Source: an uncultured Synechococcaceae cyanobacterium (GTDB lineage: Bacteria; Cyanobacteriota; Cyanobacteriia; PCC-6307; Cyanobiaceae). From it: a stretch of 33,108 nt of DNA. How positions within the stretch are numbered: position 1 is the stretch's first letter; each line of letters starts with the position of its first letter. The translations under genes were made by a program, and so were the position numbers. This document shows, piece by piece, positions 7,784 to 16,669 of the stretch. Under the pieces are notes generated by a model that was not told the origin of the DNA, did not search any database, and was given only the letters and a program-made list of their open reading frames with translations. Location: assembly GCA_903907855.1 (NCBI GenBank), contig CAIVPT010000194.1, positions 1-33,108 of the forward strand. The letters run 5' to 3'.

Positions 7784-9769
7784 ATGATTGAGCGACTGGC
7801 CACGTCCTTGCACCAGGGCCTACCGCTGCTGGCCGACGATCTGGCCGGCCCCTTGCTGGAGCTCCTGCTGCAGCGATCGACTGGCGGCCTTGCTGTGGCT
7901 GATGAGCAGGGCCATCTGTTGCGGGTCAATCCCAGTCTCTGTCACCGCCTGCGCCGACCGGAGGCCGAGCTGCTGGGCCAGCCGTGGGGCGCAGCCCTGG
8001 GGGTCGAGGTGGCTGAGGTCGCCGAGCCCGCCGGGGTCCCTTCCAGCAACGGGTCGGTGGTGGATCTGGTGCGCGCCCGACGCGAGGGCACCAGCCTGGC
8101 GATCGCCCTACCCCGACCCGATGGAACGCTGGAGCCGGCCACCCTCAGCCTCGCCCCGTTGCGCGGCGAGGGGGGAGCGATACGGCGCCTGCTGCTCTTG
8201 ATCCCGGAAACGGTGGACGCAGAGGCGGGGGGGCACAGGGACGCGTCTGCGGATCCGGACGGGCAGACGGGGCTGAGCGATCGCTGGCAGATCGCCACCG
8301 ATTCAGCCGATATCGGCGTCTACGACATCCACATCCCCAGCGGCCGGGTGCTCTATTCAGCCACCTACCTCCGCAACCTTGGCTACGCCAGCGGCAGCTG
8401 GATGCCCTCGCTTGAAGAGTGGCGCAACCGAATTCATCCCGAAGATTTCGAGCGGGTGATGGCCTCCACCCTCGATCACCGCGGCTCGGAAAGGGTGGAG
8501 CTGGAGTATCGCTTGCGGCACCGCGATGGTTCCTGGTGCTGGATGCTCGATCGCGGACGGGTGGTGGAGTGGGACGACGGCGGCCAGCCCCTGCGGGCCG
8601 TGGGCACCTTGCTGGATGTGAGTGAACGGCGGCGGGCCCAGCTGGAGTTGGAGCGGGCCAACGAGCGCATGCGCCTGGCCGCCCGGGCCGACGGCATCGG
8701 CTTCTGGGAATACGACATGGTCGCCGATCGCCCCCACTGGGACGACGAGATGCTTCGCATCTATGGCATCAGTCGCGAGGAATTCACCGCCACCGGAGAG
8801 GCCTGGGAGGCCTTTCTGCACCCCGATGACCAGGAGGATGCCATCAGCCTGCGCCAGAGCTGGGAAGCCAGTGACGGGGTGCTGGAGCAACGCTTCCGCA
8901 TCATCCGGCCCGACGGCGAAGTGCGCCACATCCGCTCCAGCGCCCTGCTCACCCGCGACGCCAGCGGCAGGCCCCTGCGCATGACCGGGGTGAACTTCGA
9001 TTTCACCGACAAGCGCCGGGCCGAGGAGGCGGCGATGGCGGCCCACCTGCGGGAGCAGCGCATGGTGGCCCACCAGCGGCGGGTGCTCCAGCAGAAACTC
9101 AAGACCAGCCTCACGGCGGCGGCCATCGCCCACGAGATCAACCAGCCCCTGAGCATCATCCTGTTGCACTGTCAGATGGCGATGGCGCGGCTCGACCAGA
9201 GCCCGGCCGAGGCCCCGTGGCAGAACACGATGCGACCCCTCCTCTCCACCTTGGTGGAGGAGGCCGAGCGGATGCACACCACGATCGAAACGATGCGCAT
9301 GCTGCTGCGCAATGTGCAGACCGAGCTCAGTCCGGTGGATCTCAGCAACATCACTGGCAGCGCCCTTCTTTACCTGTTGCCAAAGCTCCGCCAGGTGGAG
9401 GTGGAGCGCATCGGCCTGACCCGGCCCTGTCTGATCGAGGGCGATGACGCGCAGCTGAAGATCTGCGTCAGCAATGTGCTGCGCAATGCCCTGCAGGCCA
9501 CCGAGGGCCTGCGGCCGGGGGGCCGCCGTATCCGTGTGGAACTGCAGCAGCAGGACAGTTGGGTCGATCTGGTGGTGGGGGACAGCGGTCCCGGCTTCGG
9601 CGACCACCTCCCCGACACCACCGTGCTCCGTTCCTCCAAGGAGGAGGGCAGTGGCTTGGGGCTGTACGTCGTGCGTACCACCCTCGACAACCACGGCGGC
9701 ACCATCCACTTCGGTCAGTCCTCCCTGGGGGGGGCGGAAGTGCGGCTGCGGTTCCCGCTGCTGAGCTGA
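7784..9769 (+). CDS. PAS-domain sensor histidine kinase
   Basis: PAS/PAC-like repeats (VELEYRLRHRDGSWCWMLDRGRVV; FRIIRPDGEVRHIRSSALLTRDASGRPLRMTGVNFDFTDKR), H-box AIAHEINQPLSIILLH, N-box NVLRNALQAT, G1 GDSGPGFG, G2 GSGLGLYVV. Confidence 0.92.
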   Translation: MIERLATSLHQGLPLLADDLAGPLLELLLQRSTGGLAVADEQGHLLRVNPSLCHRLRRPEAELLGQPWGAALGVEVAEVAEPAGVPSSNGSVVDLVRARREGTSLAIALPRPDGTLEPATLSLAPLRGEGGAIRRLLLLIPETVDAEAGGHRDASADPDGQTGLSDRWQIATDSADIGVYDIHIPSGRVLYSATYLRNLGYASGSWMPSLEEWRNRIHPEDFERVMASTLDHRGSERVELEYRLRHRDGSWCWMLDRGRVVEWDDGGQPLRAVGTLLDVSERRRAQLELERANERMRLAARADGIGFWEYDMVADRPHWDDEMLRIYGISREEFTATGEAWEAFLHPDDQEDAISLRQSWEASDGVLEQRFRIIRPDGEVRHIRSSALLTRDASGRPLRMTGVNFDFTDKRRAEEAAMAAHLREQRMVAHQRRVLQQKLKTSLTAAAIAHEINQPLSIILLHCQMAMARLDQSPAEAPWQNTMRPLLSTLVEEAERMHTTIETMRMLLRNVQTELSPVDLSNITGSALLYLLPKLRQVEVERIGLTRPCLIEGDDAQLKICVSNVLRNALQATEGLRPGGRRIRVELQQQDSWVDLVVGDSGPGFGDHLPDTTVLRSSKEEGSGLGLYVVRTTLDNHGGTIHFGQSSLGGAEVRLRFPLLS

Positions 9770-9782
9770 GCCAGCGGCGGAC

Positions 9783-9823
9783 GACCCGAAGCAGGTGACC
9801 CGAAGGTGGTGACCCGAAGCAGG
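9783..9823. repeat. 14-bp tandem repeat, about 3 copies
   Basis: gacccgaagcaggt | gacccgaaggtggt | gacccgaagcagg, 13 bp after the histidine kinase stop. Confidence 0.8.
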
Positions 9824-9870
9824 CGCCTCTGGCGCTGACCGTGTAAAACGGTGGCACCGATGGTCTCCCC

Positions 9871-10149
9871 ATGCGTCCCCTCTCCTTCCTGTTCGCCGCC
9901 CTCCTCGGTGTCGTCCTGTCGTTGATGGCTCCGGCGTTGGCCGGTCCGCGGCCGGAGGCCGCCCTGCCCGAGGCCGCCAGCCTCGCCTGGGCCACCGAGC
10001 TGGTGGCACCGGAGGCCCAGGCCGCCGAGGAGGTCGTCAGCGACGACACCCTGGCGGCCGTTCCCGTTGAAGCCGATGCCACGCTCAGCGTTGAAGAGAT
10101 CAGCCGCTCCCTCCTCGACACCATCAACGCCCTCAGCGACGCCGCCTGA
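9871..10149 (+). CDS. Small predicted secreted acidic protein
   Basis: MRPLSFLFAALLGVVLSLMAPALAG signal-peptide-like N-terminus, then an Ala/Glu-rich tail. Confidence 0.65.
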   Translation: MRPLSFLFAALLGVVLSLMAPALAGPRPEAALPEAASLAWATELVAPEAQAAEEVVSDDTLAAVPVEADATLSVEEISRSLLDTINALSDAA

Positions 10150-10159
10150 GCCCCTCCCC

Positions 10160-10555
10160 ATGCCTGACCAGGCCCCTGTCGCCGGTCTCTCCTTCGCCTC
10201 GGCCGGCCGGGGCCGCAGCCGTCGCCCCGATCCGAGCCCCGCGGCTGGCCAAGGTTTTGCCCCTGGGCCCGAGCAGCGGGGTTCCGAGCGTCGCCGCTCC
10301 CCCCGCAAACGCCGGCCGTCGGCCCGGCTGAGTGCGGCTGACTGGGGCCCCCTGGGCAAGCATCCCGACCTGGAGGCGATCGTCGCCCGTCAACGCCTGG
10401 GCCTACCCCTCTCTGGCCGCCTGGCCGTGGCGGCGGTGAACCAGGCCTGGAAGAGCGCCGCTGGCGAGCACCATCCGGATCGGGGCGGCGCCCACGACAC
10501 CATGCAGGCGATCAACGGCGCCCGCGACCTGCTGCTCGGTCGCCAGGACGACTGA
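10160..10555 (+). CDS. J-domain-like protein
   Basis: VNQAWKSAAGEHHPDRGGAHDTMQAINGARDLLL: HPD motif followed by helix III-like sequence. Confidence 0.7.
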   Translation: MPDQAPVAGLSFASAGRGRSRRPDPSPAAGQGFAPGPEQRGSERRRSPRKRRPSARLSAADWGPLGKHPDLEAIVARQRLGLPLSGRLAVAAVNQAWKSAAGEHHPDRGGAHDTMQAINGARDLLLGRQDD

Positions 10556-10603
10556 TCGTCCCCCCTTGCCCACGGGGGTCGCCGTGCCCACGGGGCCGGA
10601 ACC

Positions 10604-11239
10604 TCACCAGAGACCCGGGATCAGCCGCCAGCTGCGGTCGCGGTAGGCGGCGAATTCCGGATAGCGCTCCTCCAGGCGCCGTTCCTTGTCGGCGATGCGC
10701 GGCCCGTAGACCAGCAGCACGGAGCCCGGCACCAGCCAGGCCCAGGGGGAACCCGCCACCACCGCAAAGCTGGCGTAGCGGATCAGGTCCCCCAGGTAGT
10801 TCACGTGGCGGATCCGGCGCCAGCAGCCGTCGGCCACCAGGCCCGCCCCGAGCGCCTTGGCGGTGGTTTTCTGCACGTCGGCACTGGTGTTGATCAGGGA
10901 GCCGAAGCTGAACAGCACCACCGCCAGCGCCATGGTTACGGGCGAGAGGGGGGCGGGATTGGCCATCGCCAGCCAGCCCGGCAAGGCGAAGAACAGGCCC
11001 ACATAGAGCACCATGACCACCGCCGTCAGCGGCCCCACCGGGTCGCGAAAGATCTGCTCCGCCCTTGCTGGCAGCAGCAGCGGCTCCACCAGCCACCAGG
11101 CGCAATAGGTGATGTGCAGAGCCAGGTAGAGCACCACCCGGGGGTCCTGCAGGCCCAGGGCGATGGCGGGGATCGCCAGGGCGAAGATCGTCGTCAGCTT
11201 GGCGATGTTGATCGCCTGCAGCTGGGTGAGCGGGAACAT
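10604..11239 (-). CDS. ICMT-like / DUF1295-type membrane methyltransferase or reductase
   Basis: Multi-TM; RHVNYLGDLIRYASFAV…GPRIADKERRLEERYPEFAAYRDR…LIPGLW, typical of isoprenylcysteine methyltransferase / 5-alpha-reductase-fold proteins. Confidence 0.75.
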   Translation of the reverse strand: MFPLTQLQAINIAKLTTIFALAIPAIALGLQDPRVVLYLALHITYCAWWLVEPLLLPARAEQIFRDPVGPLTAVVMVLYVGLFFALPGWLAMANPAPLSPVTMALAVVLFSFGSLINTSADVQKTTAKALGAGLVADGCWRRIRHVNYLGDLIRYASFAVVAGSPWAWLVPGSVLLVYGPRIADKERRLEERYPEFAAYRDRSWRLIPGLW

Positions 11240-11296
11240 CGGAGGGGGAGGGGCCGGGGGGAGGAAGCTTCGGGTCAGTTGCCAGAGGGCATCAAG

Positions 11297-11331
11297 CCGG
11301 AGGTCAGTAGCCGGAGGTCAGTAGCCGGAGG
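11297..11331. repeat. 14-bp perfect tandem repeat, 2.5 copies, overlapping a stop codon
   Basis: ccggaggtcagtag x2 followed by ccggagg; the lytic transglycosylase stop (tca at 11318-11320) lies in the second copy. Confidence 0.85.
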
Positions 11332-12310
11332 AGCCCTGCGGCGGGCGGCTGGCGGGCATCTGGCGCAGGTGGGTGGCCACCGGCAGGGGGCGGCTCTGGC
11401 GGTAGCCCAGGGGAAGCCAGAGGTCGCCGCCATCGGCGGCGTAATGGATCTCCCAGTGGTACAGCCCCCGGTAGGCCGCCGGATCCTCCCGGAGCAGGGC
11501 GGCGTACTCGAGCACCCCGCGACCGTAGTTGTCGCTGTTGTTGTAGCCCCACAGCCCCTGGCGGATGTTGCGCAGGCCGCCGCGGCGCACCAGGTAGCGG
11601 GCGGCGGCGTGGATGGCGGTGCGGGGATCGGTGATGTCGCCCCCGTTGCCGATGCCCGGCTCCGCCCAGGTGGTGGGCAGGAACTGCATCGGGCCGCGGG
11701 CATCGGCCACCGAAACCCCATCGATGCGCCCCATGCCGCTCTCCACCAGGTTGACGGCGGCGAGCACCTGCCAGGGGATGCCGGTGGCCGCGGCTGCCTC
11801 GCGGTAGTAGCGCAGCAGGTGTTCGGGGGGTTCCGGGGCCACGATCCGCCAGGCGGGCACCTTGCCGGGCCGCGGCGGACGGTGCATCGCCAGGAAGGCC
11901 CGCCGAGCCCGCAGGTGGCGATCGAACACCGGCTGCCAGCGGGGCGGCAGCTGCGAGCGCACCGCCGTGGCCAGGGCCTGGCGGTGGGCCAGAACCCGGT
12001 AGATCACCTGCTGTTGATGGCCCAGGGCCGGCAGTTCCGCCTCCGGGGTGGCTGGATCGCGCACCGCTGCCTCCACGTCCGCCAGCAGGGCTGCCAGGGT
12101 GGCCGGGTCGGCGGGCACCAGCGGGTAGTGGCGGCCGTCGTCGGCCCGGGGCAGGGAGAGGTCGGTGGGGAGGGCGACCGTGGGCAAGGGGGAGCGGCTG
12201 GCCATCGGTGTGTCGGCGCCGACGCCCGCCGGTGCCCGCAGGACCGTGCCGCAGCCCATGAGCAGGGCTGCGAGCCCCAGGCCGGTCCAGGGGGAGGGGC
12301 GGCGCGCCAT
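11318..12310 (-). CDS. SLT-family lytic transglycosylase, probable lipoprotein
   Basis: N-terminal ALLMGCGTV lipobox-like; IPWQVLAAVNLVESGMG…SVADARGPMQFLPTTWAEPGIG…AIHAAARYLVRRGG…WGYNNSDNY. Confidence 0.88.
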   Translation of the reverse strand: MARRPSPWTGLGLAALLMGCGTVLRAPAGVGADTPMASRSPLPTVALPTDLSLPRADDGRHYPLVPADPATLAALLADVEAAVRDPATPEAELPALGHQQQVIYRVLAHRQALATAVRSQLPPRWQPVFDRHLRARRAFLAMHRPPRPGKVPAWRIVAPEPPEHLLRYYREAAAATGIPWQVLAAVNLVESGMGRIDGVSVADARGPMQFLPTTWAEPGIGNGGDITDPRTAIHAAARYLVRRGGLRNIRQGLWGYNNSDNYGRGVLEYAALLREDPAAYRGLYHWEIHYAADGGDLWLPLGYRQSRPLPVATHLRQMPASRPPQGSSGY

Positions 12311-12900
12311 CAGAAGCGGGGTGCTCCGGGCTCGGCCAGGGGGGTGTCGTCGGGCCAGGCGCCCAGCCCGCCGATGCTCTGGCGGAGCAGATCCAGCCAG
12401 CCGCCCTGATGCTCCTGCAGCTCACGCCTGGCCGCCCATTCGGTGGCCTCCACCTCCTCCTGCGGCAGCGCCAGGGCCTCCACCAGCCGCCGGTAGGAGG
12501 CCTTCTCACGGGGGTTGATCGCTTCCCGATCCCCCGGCGCCCGCCCCACCAGCACCATCATGAAGGCGAGCTTGAGGGCGAGCAGGCGGTCCTCGGGGCT
12601 GGGCAGGGCGTGGGCGAGCGTCTCGAGCAGCTCAGGGGCGGCGGCCCGGGCGGCGATGATCTCCACAGCCTCGGTGGAGGGACCCTCTCCACCAGGCGGG
12701 GTGAGGTAGCGGGCCACGAGCTTGCCGAGCAGCCGCTGTTCCTCGCTGCTGAAATCCCCGTCGCACCAGGCCACGGCGCAGACGAGGCGCAGCAAATCCA
12801 GCTCCTCGGCTCCGGGGCCGCTGGCTGGTGCGAGGTCTTCCGGCAGCGGATTGGGGGAATCGGAGGACATCGGCGTCTCCAGGGCGGGCCTTTCGCTCAT
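12310..12900 (-). CDS. TerB-like (tellurite-resistance TerB family) protein
   Basis: LVCAVAWCDGDFSSEEQRLLGKLVARYL…LKLAFMMVLVGRAPGDREAINPREKASYRRLVEALAL. ATGA overlaps at both ends. Confidence 0.65.
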   Translation of the reverse strand: MSERPALETPMSSDSPNPLPEDLAPASGPGAEELDLLRLVCAVAWCDGDFSSEEQRLLGKLVARYLTPPGGEGPSTEAVEIIAARAAAPELLETLAHALPSPEDRLLALKLAFMMVLVGRAPGDREAINPREKASYRRLVEALALPQEEVEATEWAARRELQEHQGGWLDLLRQSIGGLGAWPDDTPLAEPGAPRF

Positions 12901-13586
12901 TCTGGGTGGCGCAGGTGTTCGAGCACCCCGCTCTGGTGCAGATCGGCCAGGGCGTCGTATCCGCCGATCGCCTGGCCATCGACGAAGATCTGGGGCAGGG
13001 ATGGCTGGCCGCTGCGTTCCGCCAGGGCCTGGCGCTGCTCGGGGCTGGTGACGACCTCCACCTGGTGGGGCACCCCGAGGGTGCGCAGCATGCGCAGGGC
13101 GCGGGCCGAGTAGGGGCAGCCCTCGAGCACGGCGATCTCGAGGCGGGGCTGGCCCCCCTCGGTCCGGGGGAATGGGATGGGCTGGCGACTGTGGGCCGGG
13201 GCCGGGGGCGCAGCGTGGCTGGTGGTGGGCGCTGCCGATGGGCCGTCAGCCGACAGATCCCCCTGCAGCAGGCCCACCAGCAGGTCGGCGCCGCTGCGGA
13301 TCAGGGTGCCGGGCTCGAGATGGCCCCCCCACACCTGGCAGTCCCCGTCGGAGAGGCTCAGATGGAGATGCACCCCCTGGGGCGCCAGGGTGCCCTGCAG
13401 GGTGATGATCTCCAGATCCCCTTCCAGCACGCTGGGGCCCGGGCGGCCGGGGCATTGGAAGGCGGCCCGGGAGAGGTTGCCGACGACGCCGAGCACGAAG
13501 CCCGCCGCGCCCTGTTCCGCTGCCAGCCGCTCCAGGCTCGTTCGCAGGTCGCTGCCCGGCTCGAGGTGGATCGGCACGACCCGCAT
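12897..13586 (-). CDS. Fusion of PPC/DUF296 domain with a C-terminal glutaredoxin
   Basis: PPC: MRVVPIHLEPGSDLRTSLERLAAEQGAAGFVLGVVGNLSRAAFQ…EGDLEIITLQGTLAPQGVHLHLSLSDGDCQVWGGHL. Grx: VLEGCPYSARALRMLRTLGVPHQVEVVTS…SLPQIFVDGQAIGGYDAL. Confidence 0.85.
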   Translation of the reverse strand: MRVVPIHLEPGSDLRTSLERLAAEQGAAGFVLGVVGNLSRAAFQCPGRPGPSVLEGDLEIITLQGTLAPQGVHLHLSLSDGDCQVWGGHLEPGTLIRSGADLLVGLLQGDLSADGPSAAPTTSHAAPPAPAHSRQPIPFPRTEGGQPRLEIAVLEGCPYSARALRMLRTLGVPHQVEVVTSPEQRQALAERSGQPSLPQIFVDGQAIGGYDALADLHQSGVLEHLRHPE

Positions 13587-13615
13587 GGCGGAACCCTCGG
13601 CATAGCGGGGCCACC

Positions 13616-16600
13616 TTACGGGGCGATCCCCCTGCCCCCCACCAGCACCCGGGAGCCCCGCTCACTGGCGACCACCTCGATCCCCTGGCGGATCCGCTCG
13701 CGCAGGGCGCCCACGTGGCTGATGATCCCCACCAGCCGTCCCCCCTGCCGCAGACGGTCGAGTTCGTCCATTGCCAGCTGCAGGTTGTCGGGGTCGAGGG
13801 TGCCGAAGCCCTCGTCGATGAACAGGGTGTCGAGGGCCAGGCCGCCGCTGTGGGCCTGCACCGTGTCGGCCACCCCCAGGGCCAGGGCCAGGGAGGCCTG
13901 GAACGTTTCCCCGCCCGAGAGGCTGGAGACCTCCCGCTCCTCGCCGGTGTAGGCGTCGAGCACCCGCAGCCCCAGGCCCGCCTTCACCCCACGGCGCCCC
14001 TCCACATCGCTGAGCCGCAGCTGGTAACGACCGGCGGTCATCAGGTCGAGCCGCAGGTTCGCGAAGCGGCAGATCTCCTCGAGGTACGCCGAGAGCACCC
14101 AGCGCTGCAGCGAGATGTGGGGATGGCTGCGGCCCAGGCAGCGCTCCGCCACCCGGCCCACCAGCTCGGCCCGCTCCCGGTATTGCGCCAGGGCCGCGGC
14201 GGCGAGGTGATGGCGTTGCGCCAGGCGCTTCAGCTCGTGGCAGGCCGCCTCCACCCGGGTGCGGCGCTCCAGGGCCTGGTTGCGGGCTCCATCGGCGACC
14301 AGAAGCCGTTCGCCGGCCGCGGCGGTGTCCGGCCGCAGCTCTGGCAGATTCTGGAGATCGGCTGCCTCCAGCAGGGCCGCCAGGCGGGTGCCCTCCTCCT
14401 CGTGGGCGCGGATCCGCTCGCGCCACTGCAGCCGCTCCGGCTCCTCCCGCAGGGCGGCCTGGGCCTCGGCGGCGTCGCGGAAGCCGCTGGGGAGCAGGTC
14501 TTCCGCGAGCCGGCGCTGGGTTTCGGCGGCGCGGCTGGCGGTGCGGGCCCGCTCCTCCACCAGGGCCCCCAGCTCCTCCAGGGCTTTCTCCAGGGGCGCC
14601 AGGCTGCTGAGCACCGCTGCCGGGGCGGTGCCCTCCCCCAGGGCGGCGGCCACCCGCGCGGCGAGCTCCGCGGCCCGCCGTTCCCCATCCTCGGCCTGTT
14701 GCCGTTGACGGCTGGCCCCATCGCGCAGCTCCCGCAGCCGTTGCTCGTAGCGCTGCGCCTGGTTCAGCAACTCTTGCTGGCGCTGCTCCAGGGCCGGTAT
14801 GTCGCCCGCCTCGCGCATCGCCTGCGCCAGCACCTGGGCAGCTTCGGCGGCGGCGGCCCGGATGGTGCTGGCGTCAGGGCAGGCCTCCCCCAGCCGCTGT
14901 TCCAGGGCTTCCCGCTCCGCCTGGCGCCGCGCCCGCTCCGCGGTCGCCCGCCGGGTGCGGTCCTCGGCGCCGGCCCGCTCCCGCTCCGCCGCCGCGATCT
15001 GCGGATCGGAGACCGGATCGGCCCCCGCCTCGGCGGGTCGGGGATGGTCGGGGGCGCCGCAGACCGGGCAGGGCTCCCCCGGACGCAGGTCGGCGGCCAG
15101 CCGGGCCGCCATTCCTGCCAGCTGCCGCTCGCGCAGGTTCAGGAGGGCGGCGCGGGCGACGTTGGCCGCCGCTTCGGCCGTCACGGCCGCCTCCCTTGCC
15201 TGGGTTTCGTGGGCGCGGGCCGTTTCGAGCTGCTGGAGGGTTTCGAGCTGTGCGCGGGCGTCGGCGTCGGCACGCCGCAGCCCATCGAGCCGGTCGGCGG
15301 CGGAGCGGGCCGCCGCCAGTTGGGCTTCAGCCGCCTGCCGTTGGGCCGTTGAGTCGGCCAGCAGCTGCTCGCCCTTCGTTACCCGGGCGGCGGCGTCCTG
15401 GGCCTCGGTGGCGGCGGCGGCGGCGGTGCGGCGCAGGGCCGCCGCCTCTTCGGCCACGCGGGCCAGGGCCTCCAGTTCCGTGCGGTGGCTCGCCAGCGCC
15501 CGGGCGACCCGGGCCAGCGCCGCAGGCGGCGGCGGTTCGAGCAGGGAGAGGGCCTGCACGGCATCGGGCAGGGTGGCGGCCCGCTCCCGGGCCCGCTCCA
15601 CCTGCCGCAGCCCGTTGTCGAGGCGGCGCTGTCCTTCGGCCAGGGCGCTGCGGGCGTCGGCGTCGGCCCGCAGGCTGCTGCGCAGGCTTTCCGCCCGCTC
15701 CGCCACCACCAGCGCCTGCCGCAGCGCCTCGATCACCGCGCCCTGCTCCTGCCGTTCCCTGGCCCTGTGCTGGGCCGTGGAGCGCCGATCCCACCGCTCC
15801 GCCAGGCTGGTTGTTTCGGCCTGGTGGCGGCGGGCGCGCTCCAGATCGTCGCCGGCGGCGGCCAGGGCTGCCTGGCAGCGGGCCTCCTCCCTGTCCAATC
15901 GCTGCACCAGAACCCCCAGGTCCGCTGGGTTCCCAGCCCCTTCGTCGCTCCCCTCCCCGCTTACCTCCCCGTTCCCCTCCCCGCTCCCCTCGTCGGACCA
16001 CCAGGGGGCCGCGACGTGGGTCGCCTGCTCCTGCAGCCCCTCCAGCTCCCGCTGGCCGTCGAACACCGCCCCCCGGGTCTGCCGCGACTGCTCGTCCAAC
16101 CAGAGCATCGCCCGCTCGTAGAGGGTGGTGTCGAACAGGGTTTTGAGCAGGCCTTCGCGCTCCTCGGTGCGGGCGCGCAGCACTTCGGCGAAGCGCCCCT
16201 GGGGCAGCAGGATCACCTGCCGGAAGCGGGCCCCATCGAGCCCCACCAGCTCGGTGATTTCGCGGGTCACATCGGCCGGTGCCCGCGCCACCGCTTCGGC
16301 CCCCTCCGTGCCCAGGCGCTGCAGGGTGGCGCGGGGGGCCCGGCTGGTGGTGCCCGTGCCGCGGCTTTTCGGCAGCGTGCAGGCGGGGGAGCGCTCCACC
16401 CGCCACCGCCCCCCTGCCGCGCTGAACTCCAACGCCACCCGCGGCACCGCGGTGGGCGCCGCGTGGTCGGAGCGCAGACCCTTGAGGCTGCGCTCGCCGG
16501 TGACCTCGCCGTACAGGGCGAAGCAGAGGGCGTCGAGCAGGTAGGTCTTGCCGGCGCCGGTGGGGCCGTGGATCAGGAACAGCCCCTCGCGGGCCAGGTC

Positions 16601-16669
16601 GTCGAAGGCGATCTGCACCGGTTCGGCGTAGGGACCGAAGGCCTCGATCTCCAGCTGGTGGGGCCTCAT
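13616..16669 (-). CDS. sbcC: Exonuclease subunit SbcC (Rad50-like SMC ATPase)
   Basis: Walker A IHGPTGAGKTYLLDALCFALYG; zinc hook CPVC; signature SSLSGGETFQASLALALG; Walker B LDTLFIDEGFGTLD. Confidence 0.95.
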   Translation of the reverse strand: MRPHQLEIEAFGPYAEPVQIAFDDLAREGLFLIHGPTGAGKTYLLDALCFALYGEVTGERSLKGLRSDHAAPTAVPRVALEFSAAGGRWRVERSPACTLPKSRGTGTTSRAPRATLQRLGTEGAEAVARAPADVTREITELVGLDGARFRQVILLPQGRFAEVLRARTEEREGLLKTLFDTTLYERAMLWLDEQSRQTRGAVFDGQRELEGLQEQATHVAAPWWSDEGSGEGNGEVSGEGSDEGAGNPADLGVLVQRLDREEARCQAALAAAGDDLERARRHQAETTSLAERWDRRSTAQHRARERQEQGAVIEALRQALVVAERAESLRSSLRADADARSALAEGQRRLDNGLRQVERARERAATLPDAVQALSLLEPPPPAALARVARALASHRTELEALARVAEEAAALRRTAAAAATEAQDAAARVTKGEQLLADSTAQRQAAEAQLAAARSAADRLDGLRRADADARAQLETLQQLETARAHETQAREAAVTAEAAANVARAALLNLRERQLAGMAARLAADLRPGEPCPVCGAPDHPRPAEAGADPVSDPQIAAAERERAGAEDRTRRATAERARRQAEREALEQRLGEACPDASTIRAAAAEAAQVLAQAMREAGDIPALEQRQQELLNQAQRYEQRLRELRDGASRQRQQAEDGERRAAELAARVAAALGEGTAPAAVLSSLAPLEKALEELGALVEERARTASRAAETQRRLAEDLLPSGFRDAAEAQAALREEPERLQWRERIRAHEEEGTRLAALLEAADLQNLPELRPDTAAAGERLLVADGARNQALERRTRVEAACHELKRLAQRHHLAAAALAQYRERAELVGRVAERCLGRSHPHISLQRWVLSAYLEEICRFANLRLDLMTAGRYQLRLSDVEGRRGVKAGLGLRVLDAYTGEEREVSSLSGGETFQASLALALGVADTVQAHSGGLALDTLFIDEGFGTLDPDNLQLAMDELDRLRQGGRLVGIISHVGALRERIRQGIEVVASERGSRVLVGGRGIAP

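Noticed and set aside
12310-12900. Calling the TerB-like gene a tellurite-resistance determinant
   Set aside because: Only a TerB-like fold is supported and no other ter genes are present.
13715-15352. 545-aa plus-strand ORF antisense to sbcC (and similar long ORFs such as 8357-10009 minus, 3335-4681 plus, 15485-16750 plus, 26254-27267 minus, 29239-30657 minus)
   Set aside because: Low-complexity Gly/Arg/His/Gln/Ala composition with no recognisable motif, lying opposite clear conserved genes. Typical high-GC shadow ORFs.
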